DNA from: Catenovulum agarivorans YM01
GTDB taxonomy: Bacteria > Pseudomonadota > Gammaproteobacteria > Enterobacterales > Alteromonadaceae
Direction: 5' to 3'
Length of the DNA: 64,000 nucleotides
Assembly (NCBI RefSeq): GCF_000281085.1
Contig: NZ_JH767525.1
Coordinates: forward strand, 199,633 to 263,632
In this document: positions 27,567-36,809 of the stretch, piece by piece
Layout: every line of letters starts with the position of its first letter
Numbering within the stretch: position 1 is the stretch's first letter
Notes under the pieces: model-generated
What the model was told of the DNA's origin: nothing
Seen by the model: the letters and a program-made list of their open reading frames with translations, nothing else
Databases searched by the model: none
Position numbers and translations under genes: made by a program

Positions 27567-29657
27567 TTATTTCCAAATAGACTGCAATTGGTGCAGCGAC
27601 CAATCTGTCAACTTGATTTCTTGCTCGGCATTTATTGTTACTTGCTGATAGTCTTGATTAGGAAAGACTAGTGCAGTCATAACAATTTCGCCATTATTAA
27701 CAAATAATTCGGTAGAAGACGCGTCTTGATATAGCGTAATTTGGTACTGTTGAGCAGCACCATCTAATGGGGCAAACTGCTCACTGGCAAATGAACCATG
27801 GAAACGAGATTTACCCGATTGTGTTCTGTCTAATACCAATTGATTGTTGTTTCGATCAAATTTAATTGAAACTTTTTCACCAACAGCATTGCCAATATCA
27901 ATGCTAAATTGTTCAGCTGATTGGGCGTCAACTGTGGCATTGAGCTCAAATTGCGCGCTTGATATTTTGGCTAATGCACTTAGGTTAGCACTGCCATACA
28001 CTAGGGTATTTTCAGCACTGAATGACTGAGCACGCAATTTGTCCAACTCGTCAATAGGTACCGAACGAACTCGATAACCTGCTTCAGCTTGGTATAAGCG
28101 TAACTCGCGTGGAATTGTCGTCGCACTACGCCATCTGTCAGTGGGTGTATTGTTGGCATATAACCAATTGCTCATCCAACCAATAAACAAAAATCGGCCA
28201 TCTTCTTCTGGTACGTTCGACCAAGTAACGCCAGCATAATTATCTGTGCCATAATCTAACCACACTGCGGGTTCAATATCTGGATGGGCTGCTTTGTCTG
28301 CGAAAACAATATGATCAACATTGATATGTCCCCAACCGCCGGAAACACGATCGACAATTTCAATTTGTGCTTGTTGACCAAGCAACTCGGAAACATCCCA
28401 ACTAGCAATTTCTAAACGCTCATTGTTTGGCCCTGTAGCCGTACGTACCACCTCACCCTTGACCAATAAATTAACCGCGGTTTTGCCAGGGTGCATGCCA
28501 CCACCAACATAAAAGTTAATAAATGGCTGCTCTACAGTGAAAGTTTTTGAAGTCATTGCACCGGTAGCAGCATCCCCTTTATAAAATGAATTAACTAACC
28601 TTTTACCAATATAATTGCCCACGCCACCTTGGTTTGGGTAATTACCTGCCACTGGCCCGGCTGAAAAAGCCGTACCGGTTAATGTCCAATCAGAAAAGTC
28701 CGTCTCAAAATCGGCAAAGACTAAACCATCTGGAAATTGTGATGGTATTTTGCTCACATCTTGCTTAAATTTGTCGTCTAAAGTGAATTTATTGCCGTCA
28801 AAATCACCAACAAAATATTGAGTTGCTGAACCACCATTTGGCCCACCTGGGTTAATACTCACTAACAAAACGTATTTTTCTTCATCACTGCCTTCTACTG
28901 GCATTTTTAATAAATCAGGGCATTCCCAAACACCACCGTGTGTACCTGCGTCAATGCCAAAATCACTCTCAAACTTCCATTCTTTTAGGTTAGGCGAAGA
29001 ATAAAAACTAATATGATCATCGACAGCTAAAGTCATGATCCATTTATTTTCTGGTGCATACCAAGCAACTTTCGGATCTCGAAAATCTGGAATGTCTGGG
29101 CCAATTAAAACCGGATTGCCCGCATAAGGTGTCCAGCTACGGCCATCATCCAAGCTATATGCTATGCCCTGTGTTTGAAAGTTTTTACTACCAGCCAAAC
29201 GTTCTGCTTCATTGTGATAAGTGTAAATTGCAATTAAAGGTGGGTTATCTTTAGTGCCTAAACCTGAAGTATTGTTTACATCGGCTACGGCACTACCAGA
29301 AAATATCCAACCATGTTGGTCTGGATAAAGGGCAATAGGTAATTCTTGCCAATGGACTAGATCTTTAGATACTGCATGACCCCAATGCATAGGACCCCAA
29401 ACAGTTGCTTCAGGATAATATTGAAAAAATAAATGGTATTCACCATTGTGATAAACCATACCATTTGGATCGTTCATCCAATTCGCTTGTGGGGTAAAGT
29501 GAAATTGCGGTCGATGATGGTCTTGATAATGAAAGGTGTTGGCCGCTTTCACTAGATTGTCTCCTGATAGTGTTGGCGATTGAGACATAGAGTCTAAATT
29601 GCTTTGGCTACAAGCTGCTAACATACCCGCAGCTATCAATGGGTAAACGAATTTCAT
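27567..29657 (-). CDS. GH32 fructan hydrolase (levanase/inulinase type) with inserted binding module
   Basis: The 696-residue lipoprotein (lipobox LAAC) cleaves beta-fructosidic bonds. The three GH32 catalytic motifs are intact: WMNDPNG (nucleophile Asp63), FRDP (Asp194) and WECPD (acid/base Glu245). About 140 residues, roughly 313-455, interrupt the beta-propeller between DGLVF and AVWLDYG. This insert matches the modules of the three-module lipoprotein (DFETDFSDWTLTG, YVGGGMHPGK, IEIVDRVSGGWGHINVDHI). The propeller then resumes (FLFIGWMSNWLYANNTPTDR) and the GH32 C-terminal beta-sandwich ends the protein. Exo or endo, and levan or inulin preference, cannot be read from sequence. Two operators lie in the gap to lacI. 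Confidence 0.93.
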   Translation of the reverse strand: MKFVYPLIAAGMLAACSQSNLDSMSQSPTLSGDNLVKAANTFHYQDHHRPQFHFTPQANWMNDPNGMVYHNGEYHLFFQYYPEATVWGPMHWGHAVSKDLVHWQELPIALYPDQHGWIFSGSAVADVNNTSGLGTKDNPPLIAIYTYHNEAERLAGSKNFQTQGIAYSLDDGRSWTPYAGNPVLIGPDIPDFRDPKVAWYAPENKWIMTLAVDDHISFYSSPNLKEWKFESDFGIDAGTHGGVWECPDLLKMPVEGSDEEKYVLLVSINPGGPNGGSATQYFVGDFDGNKFTLDDKFKQDVSKIPSQFPDGLVFADFETDFSDWTLTGTAFSAGPVAGNYPNQGGVGNYIGKRLVNSFYKGDAATGAMTSKTFTVEQPFINFYVGGGMHPGKTAVNLLVKGEVVRTATGPNNERLEIASWDVSELLGQQAQIEIVDRVSGGWGHINVDHIVFADKAAHPDIEPAVWLDYGTDNYAGVTWSNVPEEDGRFLFIGWMSNWLYANNTPTDRWRSATTIPRELRLYQAEAGYRVRSVPIDELDKLRAQSFSAENTLVYGSANLSALAKISSAQFELNATVDAQSAEQFSIDIGNAVGEKVSIKFDRNNNQLVLDRTQSGKSRFHGSFASEQFAPLDGAAQQYQITLYQDASSTELFVNNGEIVMTALVFPNQDYQQVTINAEQEIKLTDWSLHQLQSIWK

Positions 29658-29684
29658 ATTTATATACCAGTTCCAATGAATTTA

Positions 29685-29722
29685 ACAACGTTGTCTACAA
29701 TATAAATCAAAAACAACGTTGT
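29685..29722. promoter_or_regulatory. Pair of LacI-family operators before GH32
   Basis: Two perfect ACAACGTTGT palindromes (29685-29694 and 29713-29722) are spaced 28 bases centre to centre in the lacI-GH32 gap. The GH32 start is at 29657. Confidence 0.78.
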
Positions 29723-29778
29723 TTGCAACAAATTTACAAAAATAAAACAAAGTATAGATGAAAATAACTAAAACTAGC

Positions 29779-30783
29779 TTAGAAAGATTCTCTCGACGAG
29801 AGCTGGCACTTAACACGCTCTGTTGCAAGTGACGTTTGTTTACCCGATATAAGATTGACCAGTCGAGTAACTGATGCCCTGCCCATTTGGTAATATGGCA
29901 AGGCAACTGAAGATAACGACGGCACTAATATTTGCGGGATACAATCCCAGTCATCAAAACTCGCAACACCTATGTCATGGCCAACACGTAAATCACGTCG
30001 CTCCAAGACAAAATACAAACTCAAGGCAACTAAGTCTTTGCCGCACAAAATAGCGTCCGGTTTAAACTCAGTGATGACTCTATCAGCCACTTCCCGTGTT
30101 ATATCTATGGTGCGTCCTTCAACAACTTTCTCAACCGACTCAACCACATATTGATCATCGTCGATACTGAATTCTTTTAGAGCGGTTAAGAAGCCGGATA
30201 ACCTGAGTTTGGCAGCAACAATTTTAGGATTTAAATTAAGAAAAGCAATGCGTTTATAACCTTTGTTCAGTAATTGTAAGGTTACGTCATAAGCTGCTTG
30301 TTCATCATCTGGAATAATTGCGGCTCGCTGTTGGTTTGGATCGAAACAATTGACCATAACCAATGGCTGCTGATCAAATTGAACCGGTAGTTTGACAGGT
30401 TGGTGGTACATGGCACCATAAACAACCCCTTCAGCTCTATGTTGTCGGCATTGCTCTAATAAGTTGCTCGCAGAAGGTTTTTTCGGATCTATATTAAACA
30501 CCATCAATGTTTTACCCAGCTCCCACGCTCTATCCTGAGCGCCACGCAAAATATCAACCGAAGCAGGTGTTGTTGATATTTCATCCGAGATAAAACCAAT
30601 TACATCTGAATTTTTTTTGCGCACCATTCTCGCGGCTAAGTTTGGTTGATAACCAAGCTCTTCAATTGCAGCAAGTATTTTTACTCGATTTTCTTCCTTA
30701 ACAGTCGGGTCATTATTCACCACTCTGGAGACGGTTTTAAATGAGACTCCAGCCCGCTTTGCTACCTGCTTAATTGTTACCAT
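29779..30783 (-). CDS. LacI-family transcriptional regulator of the fructan locus
   Basis: The 334-residue protein has an N-terminal helix-turn-helix (VTIKQVAKRAGVSFKTVSRV), hinge region (LGYQPNLAARMVRKK) and periplasmic-binding-like effector domain (VIGFISDEISTTPASVDILRG, GYKRIAFLNLN, PDAILCGKDLVALSLYF, GVASFDDWDCIPQILVPSLS). It is divergent from the fructokinase gene and lies upstream of GH32. Palindromes of the type bound by LacI-family proteins (central CG) occur before every unit here. It most likely represses the locus until a fructose-related inducer binds. Confidence 0.93.
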   Translation of the reverse strand: MVTIKQVAKRAGVSFKTVSRVVNNDPTVKEENRVKILAAIEELGYQPNLAARMVRKKNSDVIGFISDEISTTPASVDILRGAQDRAWELGKTLMVFNIDPKKPSASNLLEQCRQHRAEGVVYGAMYHQPVKLPVQFDQQPLVMVNCFDPNQQRAAIIPDDEQAAYDVTLQLLNKGYKRIAFLNLNPKIVAAKLRLSGFLTALKEFSIDDDQYVVESVEKVVEGRTIDITREVADRVITEFKPDAILCGKDLVALSLYFVLERRDLRVGHDIGVASFDDWDCIPQILVPSLSSVALPYYQMGRASVTRLVNLISGKQTSLATERVKCQLSSRESF

Positions 30784-30826
30784 GGATACATTTCACTTAT
30801 TCAGAATATTGTTATTGTATGCTTAA

Positions 30827-30901
30827 ACAACGTTATTATCTAATAAAAGACCATTAATTCTCAAGATGTAAAAAATGCTTAAGACAAATTGACAACGTTG
30901 T
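30827..30901. promoter_or_regulatory. LacI-family operators in the lacI-fructokinase divergent region
   Basis: ACAACGTTAT (30827-30836, one mismatch) lies nearer lacI and perfect ACAACGTTGT (30892-30901) lies 46 bases before the fructokinase start. They could mediate autoregulation and control of both promoters. Confidence 0.75.
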
Positions 30902-30947
30902 TTATTCAAATATACTTAACAAAAATTCAGCAAACTAAGGTTAGAGT

Positions 30948-31910
30948 ATGAAAAAGGTTGTGTGTATAGGCGAAATGTTAATCGACTTCGTCAGTACTGA
31001 TGTCGGCACAAATTTAGTAGAAGCAGAACAATTTTTAAAAAAACCAGGTGGTGCCCCTGCAAATGTGGCTGCTTGTGTCGCTAAATTAGGTGGTAATTCA
31101 TACTTTGCCGGCGCTGTCGGCAACGACCCTTTTGGTGCTTGTTTAATTAATGAGTTAATCGATTTTGGCGTAAATATCGAGTACGTCCACAAAGTCACGA
31201 CACCGACAACCTTAGCCTTTATTTCGCTGGCGCAAGATGGCGAACGTGATTTTGTTTTTAATCGTGGTGCTGACGCTGAATTTTCCTTGCCGCATAATCA
31301 AACAAGTTTGCTTTTGCAAAACAGCATCTTACATTTAGGTTCAGCAACCGCATTACTCGGCAATCACCTATTTGAAAGCTACTTAACCGCTGCAAAATAC
31401 GCCCACGACCACAAACACTTTATTTGTTTTGATCCCAACTATCGCGAAGATTTATGGAAAGATAAGCTTGATGTGTTTATCGAACGCAGTATGCAAATGT
31501 TGTCCATGGCAAATTTTGTCAAAGTCAGTGAAGAAGAACTCAGCTTGTTAACGGGTGAAGATGATATAGCTAAAGGTTGTGAACACCTGCATGCACAAGG
31601 TGTGCAATATATCACTGTTACTATAGGCAGCAGAGGCTGCTTTTTATCAACTACAACCCACCAGAGTATTATTCCAGCATATGCAATAACCCCGGTCGAT
31701 ACCACAGGTGCCGGCGATTCATTTATTGGAGCTGTTTTATATCAACTATCACAGGCAAACCTCGATGAATTAACTTATGCGGAACTCGCTGGCTATGTCC
31801 AACTAGGTAACAAAGTCAGTGGGGTAGTTTGTGAGTATTTAGGCCCTATGACAGGACTGACAGACTTCGCTTCCATCCAAAGTTTAGACAAACCTTTAAA
31901 AACGGCTTAA
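30948..31910 (+). CDS. PfkB-family fructokinase
   Basis: The 320-residue sugar kinase phosphorylates fructose from fructan breakdown. PfkB motifs are VCIGEMLIDFVS at the N-terminus, KKPGGAPANVAACVAKLGG (signature 1), FAGAVGNDPFG, and the ATP/catalytic motif DTTGAGDSFIGAVLYQL (signature 2, catalytic Asp in GAGD). Its place beside lacI and the ABC importer, and the fructokinase-like N-terminus, support fructose over ribose or 2-keto-3-deoxygluconate. It is followed by a strong terminator. Confidence 0.9.
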   Translation: MKKVVCIGEMLIDFVSTDVGTNLVEAEQFLKKPGGAPANVAACVAKLGGNSYFAGAVGNDPFGACLINELIDFGVNIEYVHKVTTPTTLAFISLAQDGERDFVFNRGADAEFSLPHNQTSLLLQNSILHLGSATALLGNHLFESYLTAAKYAHDHKHFICFDPNYREDLWKDKLDVFIERSMQMLSMANFVKVSEEELSLLTGEDDIAKGCEHLHAQGVQYITVTIGSRGCFLSTTTHQSIIPAYAITPVDTTGAGDSFIGAVLYQLSQANLDELTYAELAGYVQLGNKVSGVVCEYLGPMTGLTDFASIQSLDKPLKTA

Positions 31911-31949
31911 AACGCGCTCCCAAGTGTTGGTTACCATGTGTGACCTTTG

Positions 31950-31975
31950 CCGCCTTCCTCAAGGCGGTTTTTTTT
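31950..31975 (+). terminator. Rho-independent terminator of fructokinase
   Basis: The stem CCGCCTT/AAGGCGG with a 4-base loop is followed by eight T. It ends at the stop codon of the convergent permease gene. Confidence 0.9.
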
Positions 31976-32852
31976 ATCTTTTGATACCTGTTTTCATCGC
32001 ATCAACCAAATATTTGTGCAAGGCAAAAAACACAATTAACACAGGTAAGGTCGTCATACTTGCATAGGCCATTACCGCCCCCCAATCGACACTATGACTA
32101 AAAAACTGCTGCATGCCTGGCATTAAAGGCCTGACGTCCTGTGCATTCGCCACTAATACAGGTAACAAATAAGCGTTCCAACTACGTAAAAAGGTTAAAA
32201 TGGCAACTGTCGCAATAACAGGCTTGGCCTGTGGCATTACAATTGTGAAGAAAATCTTCCAAATACTGGCACCATCAATTAATGCGGCTTCCTCGTAATC
32301 TTTTGGAATACTTTTAAAATATTGATAAAACAGAAAGATAAAAAATGGATTCGCTAACTCTGGAATAATTTGTACATGCAGGCTATTAAACCAAGAATAT
32401 ATCAAAGACCAACTACCATTTTGGTACTCTACCCAAGGTAACTGGGTAACAATAAAAACTAATGGCAACACCACTGCCTCAAAAGGCACTATTAACAGCG
32501 CCAACAACAGAATCAATAAACATTGTTTGCCAACCCAAGGAAATCTGAGTAACGAATAGGCCGCCATCGAATTGACCAAAGTGCTCAAAGCAACAGACAA
32601 TGAGGTAATGATGAACGAATTGGTTAAATAAGTTAAAAAAGGCGTCTGCTCTATTACGTTTTTATAGTTAGCTAAACCTACGCCCTCTGTGAGGTTAAAT
32701 ATTGAGAGTAAGCCTGCCTCAGAAAATATTTGGCTTTCATTTTTAAAAGACGCAACAAACACAAAAACAATAGGTAATACAAATAACCCACCTAAGGCGA
32801 CAAGCAGCATTCTGCGTATATATTTAGATACTATGAGTGATTTATTTATCAT
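31974..32852 (-). CDS. Sugar ABC transporter permease, MalG/CUT1 type
   Basis: The 292-residue inner-membrane permease has six predicted helices (LLVALGGLFVLPIVFVFVAS, LLILLLALLIVPFEAVVLPL and others). The cytoplasmic EAA loop that contacts the ATPase is EEAALIDGASIWKIFFTIV. The start overlaps the second permease gene by 11 bases, so the pair is translationally coupled. CUT1 importers carry di- or oligosaccharides. With the fructan genes beside it, fructose oligosaccharide uptake is likely. No ATPase gene is in this cluster. Confidence 0.9.
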   Translation of the reverse strand: MINKSLIVSKYIRRMLLVALGGLFVLPIVFVFVASFKNESQIFSEAGLLSIFNLTEGVGLANYKNVIEQTPFLTYLTNSFIITSLSVALSTLVNSMAAYSLLRFPWVGKQCLLILLLALLIVPFEAVVLPLVFIVTQLPWVEYQNGSWSLIYSWFNSLHVQIIPELANPFFIFLFYQYFKSIPKDYEEAALIDGASIWKIFFTIVMPQAKPVIATVAILTFLRSWNAYLLPVLVANAQDVRPLMPGMQQFFSHSVDWGAVMAYASMTTLPVLIVFFALHKYLVDAMKTGIKR

Positions 32853-33945
32853 AACTTAACAATTTTTTTTGTAGTAACGACAAGGCTAAAATTACAACAA
32901 AATACAAGATACAAACGGTTGAGCCATAGGCGATTTGTTGTTGGCGAAAGCCTTTTTCGATGGCATAAAATAAAACGGTTGATGTTGAATCTTGCGGGCC
33001 ACCTTGAGTCATAACGTCGACCTGAACAAATAATGCAAATGCAAAAATAGTGGTTGATAACACAACAAAAATCAGTGTGTGTCGTAAACCTGGCAAAGTG
33101 ACGTGCCTAAACTGCGACCAAGGTGATGCACCATCTAAGCTCGCGGCTTCATACAAGGTGTTAGGAATAGCCTGCAAACCAGCAAGTATTATGAGCATTT
33201 GTACACCCACGCCTTGCCAAGCGGACAAACAGGCGATAGCAAATAAACTCCACTGAGGATCGTTTAGCCAGTCAATTTGGACATACGCTGGCCAGATATA
33301 TTTAATAGCTTGATTTATCAAACCTTCTTGTTGATGCAACATCAGCGTCCATACAACACAAACAACAACCATAGAAGTGACAACAGGCGTAAAAAAAACA
33401 ACTTTTAAAACACCTGAGCCAGTAAAGTTGCGGCGCAAAGCCAAGGCTAACAAAAGTGCGAGTACCACTTGCATTGGCACCACCATTGCAACAAATTTGC
33501 AGGTGTTGATAAAAGAGCGAATAAACAGCACATCTCTAGCGAGTACAACCCTAGTATGGCCAAACACATTAAATTGCGTTAACTCGGAATACCCAAACAA
33601 CTCGGCATTATCACGGACGAGCTCACGTAATTTTCGATAACGCTTGTGTTGGTAAATAAACATATCTTCCGTTTGCTCTTTGAGGTTATTTGCACGCTTC
33701 AACTCAATAACTTTAACTGCCAACAACCTTTTATAGTTTTCTAAACCAACAAAATGTGCTGAGTTTGGTGACAATAACCTTTCGTCGGTTAAAGATACGC
33801 CGACCGACACAACCAAAGGCAAACACAAAAATAAAAATAACAACAGTGCTGCAGGCAGCAACATCAGCCGCGCATATGATTTGCCCTGTTGCATTCCAGT
33901 GTAATTAAATTGATATTCTGAATCTTTAGCTAATTTTATTGGCAT
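32842..33945 (-). CDS. Sugar ABC transporter permease, MalF/CUT1 type, with extra periplasmic insert
   Basis: The 367-residue permease has TM1 at about residues 28-50 (LMLLPAALLLFLFLCLPLVV), a long polar stretch of about 80 residues (AVKVIELKRANNLKEQTEDM to the next helix), then further helices and the EAA loop YEAASLDGASPWSQFRHVTL. CUT1 permeases of this class are usually about 290-310 residues, so the charged insert after TM1 is extra, somewhat like the MalF P2 loop. It could shape contact with its binding protein. It follows the binding-protein gene directly. Confidence 0.9.
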   Translation of the reverse strand: MPIKLAKDSEYQFNYTGMQQGKSYARLMLLPAALLLFLFLCLPLVVSVGVSLTDERLLSPNSAHFVGLENYKRLLAVKVIELKRANNLKEQTEDMFIYQHKRYRKLRELVRDNAELFGYSELTQFNVFGHTRVVLARDVLFIRSFINTCKFVAMVVPMQVVLALLLALALRRNFTGSGVLKVVFFTPVVTSMVVVCVVWTLMLHQQEGLINQAIKYIWPAYVQIDWLNDPQWSLFAIACLSAWQGVGVQMLIILAGLQAIPNTLYEAASLDGASPWSQFRHVTLPGLRHTLIFVVLSTTIFAFALFVQVDVMTQGGPQDSTSTVLFYAIEKGFRQQQIAYGSTVCILYFVVILALSLLQKKLLSYDK

Positions 33946-35202
33946 TTATCTATACCCACGATTATCCAAAATATTAAGCTCTATTTCGTCGACCGCCCTA
34001 TCAAGCGACTCGGTTACATCCGCGCCTTGTGCGATGCGCCTGACAGCTTGTGAAAATATAGCAGAAATAGCTGGGTAAGCGGGTGTTGCCGGGCGCAAAA
34101 CAACGTTGCGCTCCGAGGTTAAATATAACTTGCGTAATGCGCCTTGTTCGCTGTACAGCGCTAGTTGATTTGCGGCTTCAGCCGAGGTGGGGATAAATCC
34201 ACTGCCCCGATTAAAAAAAGCTATCTCGTTATTTGTCATCAAATAAGCAATGAATTTTGCAGCTTGTTTTGGTTGAGGGCAATTGCGGGTGACAGTATAG
34301 TGCCAACTGCCCCCACCTATATAAGCACCGCTGCCAAAGTCAACTGGCGGCAAAATCAGTAGATCATCCCCTATCGCTTTCTGATATCGATCAACCATCC
34401 AACTGCCCGTGTAATGAATTGCCAACAAACCTTTTTCAAATTGACCATGCTCTAAGTTGCTGAGTTGGGTTAGCTCGTTATCGAGTAAATTCTGTAGCCA
34501 ATGCCCCCATTGCACGGCACCTTTACTGTTTAAAAAACCTTCAGCCTGACGATAAGTGCTGCGTTCGATAAAATCACCACCCGCACTGACAATCATGGGT
34601 AAAAACCCATAGGCGGGCCACTCTCCAACTCCAGCTAAATTCATATCCAAGATATATTTAAATTGGCCTTGCTGTTTAATTTTCTCTAATAGCATATTGA
34701 ACTCGTCAACCGACCAAGGTTGAGCTAAGGTCGGTATACGAAAGTCCAAAGAATTCAGCAACGAACGGCGGGTAAATAATGCCAAAGCAATATCAAAGGG
34801 CCCCAACGAATATACTTTGCCGTTATACTTGCCAATACCGTTTGCATTGACATGGTTGAAATCTAACGGCGAGATTAAATTACTCGCACTATGAGTATCG
34901 GTATACAAAGGTTGAATTAACCCAGACCAAGCGTAGTTTGCGACGTTTGGCTGATCAACAGCCAATATACAAGGTAAATCTTGCGCTAAAGCACCACCAA
35001 TAACACTTTCGGCATACGCGCCATGCGGGATTGCTTGAACTGAAACTTGATACTGTGGATTCGCTAGATTAAATCGCTCAACCTGCTGAGTAAAAGTGCG
35101 CATTTCATCTGCTGCAGACAAAGTACGCCACAACTGTATCGTTTCAGATCTAACCTGAGTACAAAAGACAAAAAACACAACTAAACAAACTTTACGCAAC
35201 AT
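33946..35202 (-). CDS. Extracellular sugar-binding protein of the ABC importer
   Basis: The 418-residue family 1 solute-binding protein has a signal peptide (LRKVCLVVFFVFCTQVRSE). It begins TIQLWRTLSAADEMRTFTQQ and has the typical GLLAIHYTGSWMVDRYQKAI and ...FIAYLMTNNEIAFFNRGSG motifs. It delivers oligosaccharide to the two permeases directly downstream. The ATG at 35202 is used; the frame two codons earlier would start with TTG. A near-perfect LacI operator stands 88 bases upstream, tying it to the fructan regulon. Confidence 0.9.
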   Translation of the reverse strand: MLRKVCLVVFFVFCTQVRSETIQLWRTLSAADEMRTFTQQVERFNLANPQYQVSVQAIPHGAYAESVIGGALAQDLPCILAVDQPNVANYAWSGLIQPLYTDTHSASNLISPLDFNHVNANGIGKYNGKVYSLGPFDIALALFTRRSLLNSLDFRIPTLAQPWSVDEFNMLLEKIKQQGQFKYILDMNLAGVGEWPAYGFLPMIVSAGGDFIERSTYRQAEGFLNSKGAVQWGHWLQNLLDNELTQLSNLEHGQFEKGLLAIHYTGSWMVDRYQKAIGDDLLILPPVDFGSGAYIGGGSWHYTVTRNCPQPKQAAKFIAYLMTNNEIAFFNRGSGFIPTSAEAANQLALYSEQGALRKLYLTSERNVVLRPATPAYPAISAIFSQAVRRIAQGADVTESLDRAVDEIELNILDNRGYR

Positions 35203-35289
35203 AACCAATACATTTTATAAGCAACTAGCTAATAATCGCACGCACTTTGACTTCTGTCATGTTTTTAGCGTTAAAAATTGCAAATTTTA

Positions 35290-35299
35290 ACAACGTTGA
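35290..35299. promoter_or_regulatory. Degenerate LacI-family operator before the ABC operon
   Basis: ACAACGTTGA has one mismatch to the palindrome and lies 88 bases before the binding-protein start. Confidence 0.6.
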
Positions 35300-35340
35300 C
35301 TATTTAGATATTTAATATGTAAATTGTAGATAATAAAAAA

Positions 35341-35365
35341 CCCCGTAGTGATCACACTGACGGGG
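35341..35365 (-). terminator. Bidirectional terminator after ahcY
   Basis: The stem CCCCG/CGGGG with an inner GTG/CAC stem has six T on the minus strand and TTTTAATTTT on the plus strand. It lies 27 bases after the ahcY stop. Confidence 0.85.
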
Positions 35366-35392
35366 TTTTAATTTTACTACTAGCAGTAATTT

Positions 35393-36757
35393 TTAGTATC
35401 TATAAGTCTCAGGCTTGAATGGGCCTTCAACTTCAACACCAATGTACTCAGCTTGCTTTTCAGTTAGCTTAGTCACAACACCGCCAAAACCTTTAACCAT
35501 GTATGAAGCAACTTCTTCATCTAATTGTTTTGGTAATACTTCAACAGTAATTTTTTCGGCTTTCTCTGTTGCTGGTAAATCAGCAAATTTAGCGCCGTAT
35601 AAGTGAATTTGCGCTAATACTTGGTTAGCAAAAGAACCATCCATAATACGTGATGGGTGACCTGTTGCATTACCTAAGTTAACCAAACGACCTTCTGACA
35701 ATAAGATTAAGAAATCAGTTGCGTCGTCACTGCGGTACACTTGGTGTACTTGTGGTTTAACTTCTTCCCAACGCCAATTTTCACGCATAAATGCAGTGTC
35801 AATTTCGTTGTCAAAGTGACCTATATTACATACAACCGCACCTGCTTTTAATGCTTGTAATACGTTTTTATCACAAACATTAAAGTTACCTGTTGTAGTA
35901 ACAATTAGGTCAGTTTTTGCAAGTAAAGCAGTGTTAATGTCTTCAAGTTTGCCAGTGTTGATACCATTGTTGTAGGTAGAAACAACTTCGTAGCCGTCCA
36001 TACAAGCTTGCATTGCACAAATTGGGTCAACTTCAGTTACAGAAACTATCATACCTTCTTGACGTAAGCTTTGCGCAGAGCCTTTACCTACATCACCATA
36101 ACCAATAACCAAGGCTTTTTTGCCAGATAATAAATGGTCAGTACCACGTTTAATTGCATCATTTAAGCTGTGGCGACAACCGTATTTGTTGTCATTTTTA
36201 GATTTAGTGACCGAGTCATTTACATTAATAGCTGGAACTTTTAATTCACCTTTTGCCATCATTTCTTGTAAACGGTGTACACCAGTTGTTGTTTCTTCAG
36301 TAATACCGTGAATGCGCTCTAATAATGCTGGGTATTTGTCGTGAAGAATTTCAGTTAAGTCGCCACCATCGTCTAATACCATGTTTGCATCCCATGGCTG
36401 ACCATCTTTATTAATGGTTTGCTCGATACACCAAACGTATTCTTCTTCAGTTTCGCCTTTCCACGCAAACACAGGAACACCAGCAGCAGCGATAGCCGCA
36501 GCAGCGTGATCTTGCGTAGAGAAAATATTACAAGATGACCAACGCACTTCAGCACCCAACTCAACTAATGTTTCAATTAACACACCAGTTTGAATTGTCA
36601 TGTGAATACAACCTAAGATTTTTGCACCTTTTAATGGTTGTTCTGCTTTGTATTTTTCACGAATTGCCATTAATGCTGGCATTTCACTTTCGGCGATAGA
36701 TAATTCTTTACGGCCCCAATCGGCAAGGCTGATATCGGCGACTTTATAGTCTGTCAT
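35393..36757 (-). CDS. ahcY: Adenosylhomocysteinase (SAH hydrolase)
   Basis: This enzyme splits S-adenosylhomocysteine to adenosine and homocysteine in the methyl cycle, using NAD. Motifs are [37 protein letters not shown], the substrate region [20 protein letters not shown], the NAD-binding [14 protein letters not shown], and [10 protein letters not shown]. The C-terminus ends KPETYRY (K and Y are NAD-contacting residues in the family). The length of 454 residues is normal. An adenosine kinase gene 52 bases upstream in the same direction would remove the adenosine product. Confidence 0.98.
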   Translation of the reverse strand: MTDYKVADISLADWGRKELSIAESEMPALMAIREKYKAEQPLKGAKILGCIHMTIQTGVLIETLVELGAEVRWSSCNIFSTQDHAAAAIAAAGVPVFAWKGETEEEYVWCIEQTINKDGQPWDANMVLDDGGDLTEILHDKYPALLERIHGITEETTTGVHRLQEMMAKGELKVPAINVNDSVTKSKNDNKYGCRHSLNDAIKRGTDHLLSGKKALVIGYGDVGKGSAQSLRQEGMIVSVTEVDPICAMQACMDGYEVVSTYNNGINTGKLEDINTALLAKTDLIVTTTGNFNVCDKNVLQALKAGAVVCNIGHFDNEIDTAFMRENWRWEEVKPQVHQVYRSDDATDFLILLSEGRLVNLGNATGHPSRIMDGSFANQVLAQIHLYGAKFADLPATEKAEKITVEVLPKQLDEEVASYMVKGFGGVVTKLTEKQAEYIGVEVEGPFKPETYRY

Positions 36758-36809
36758 TCTGGACTCCGTTATTACGATTAATTTTTAATTCTGAATATCT
36801 GAGCTAATG

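Noticed and set aside
34100..34109. ACAACGTTGC inside the binding-protein gene as a LacI operator
   Set aside because: It lies in coding sequence with a mismatch and is probably chance.
36758..36809. SAH riboswitch before ahcY
   Set aside because: The gap of 52 bases is too short and no SAH aptamer structure was seen.
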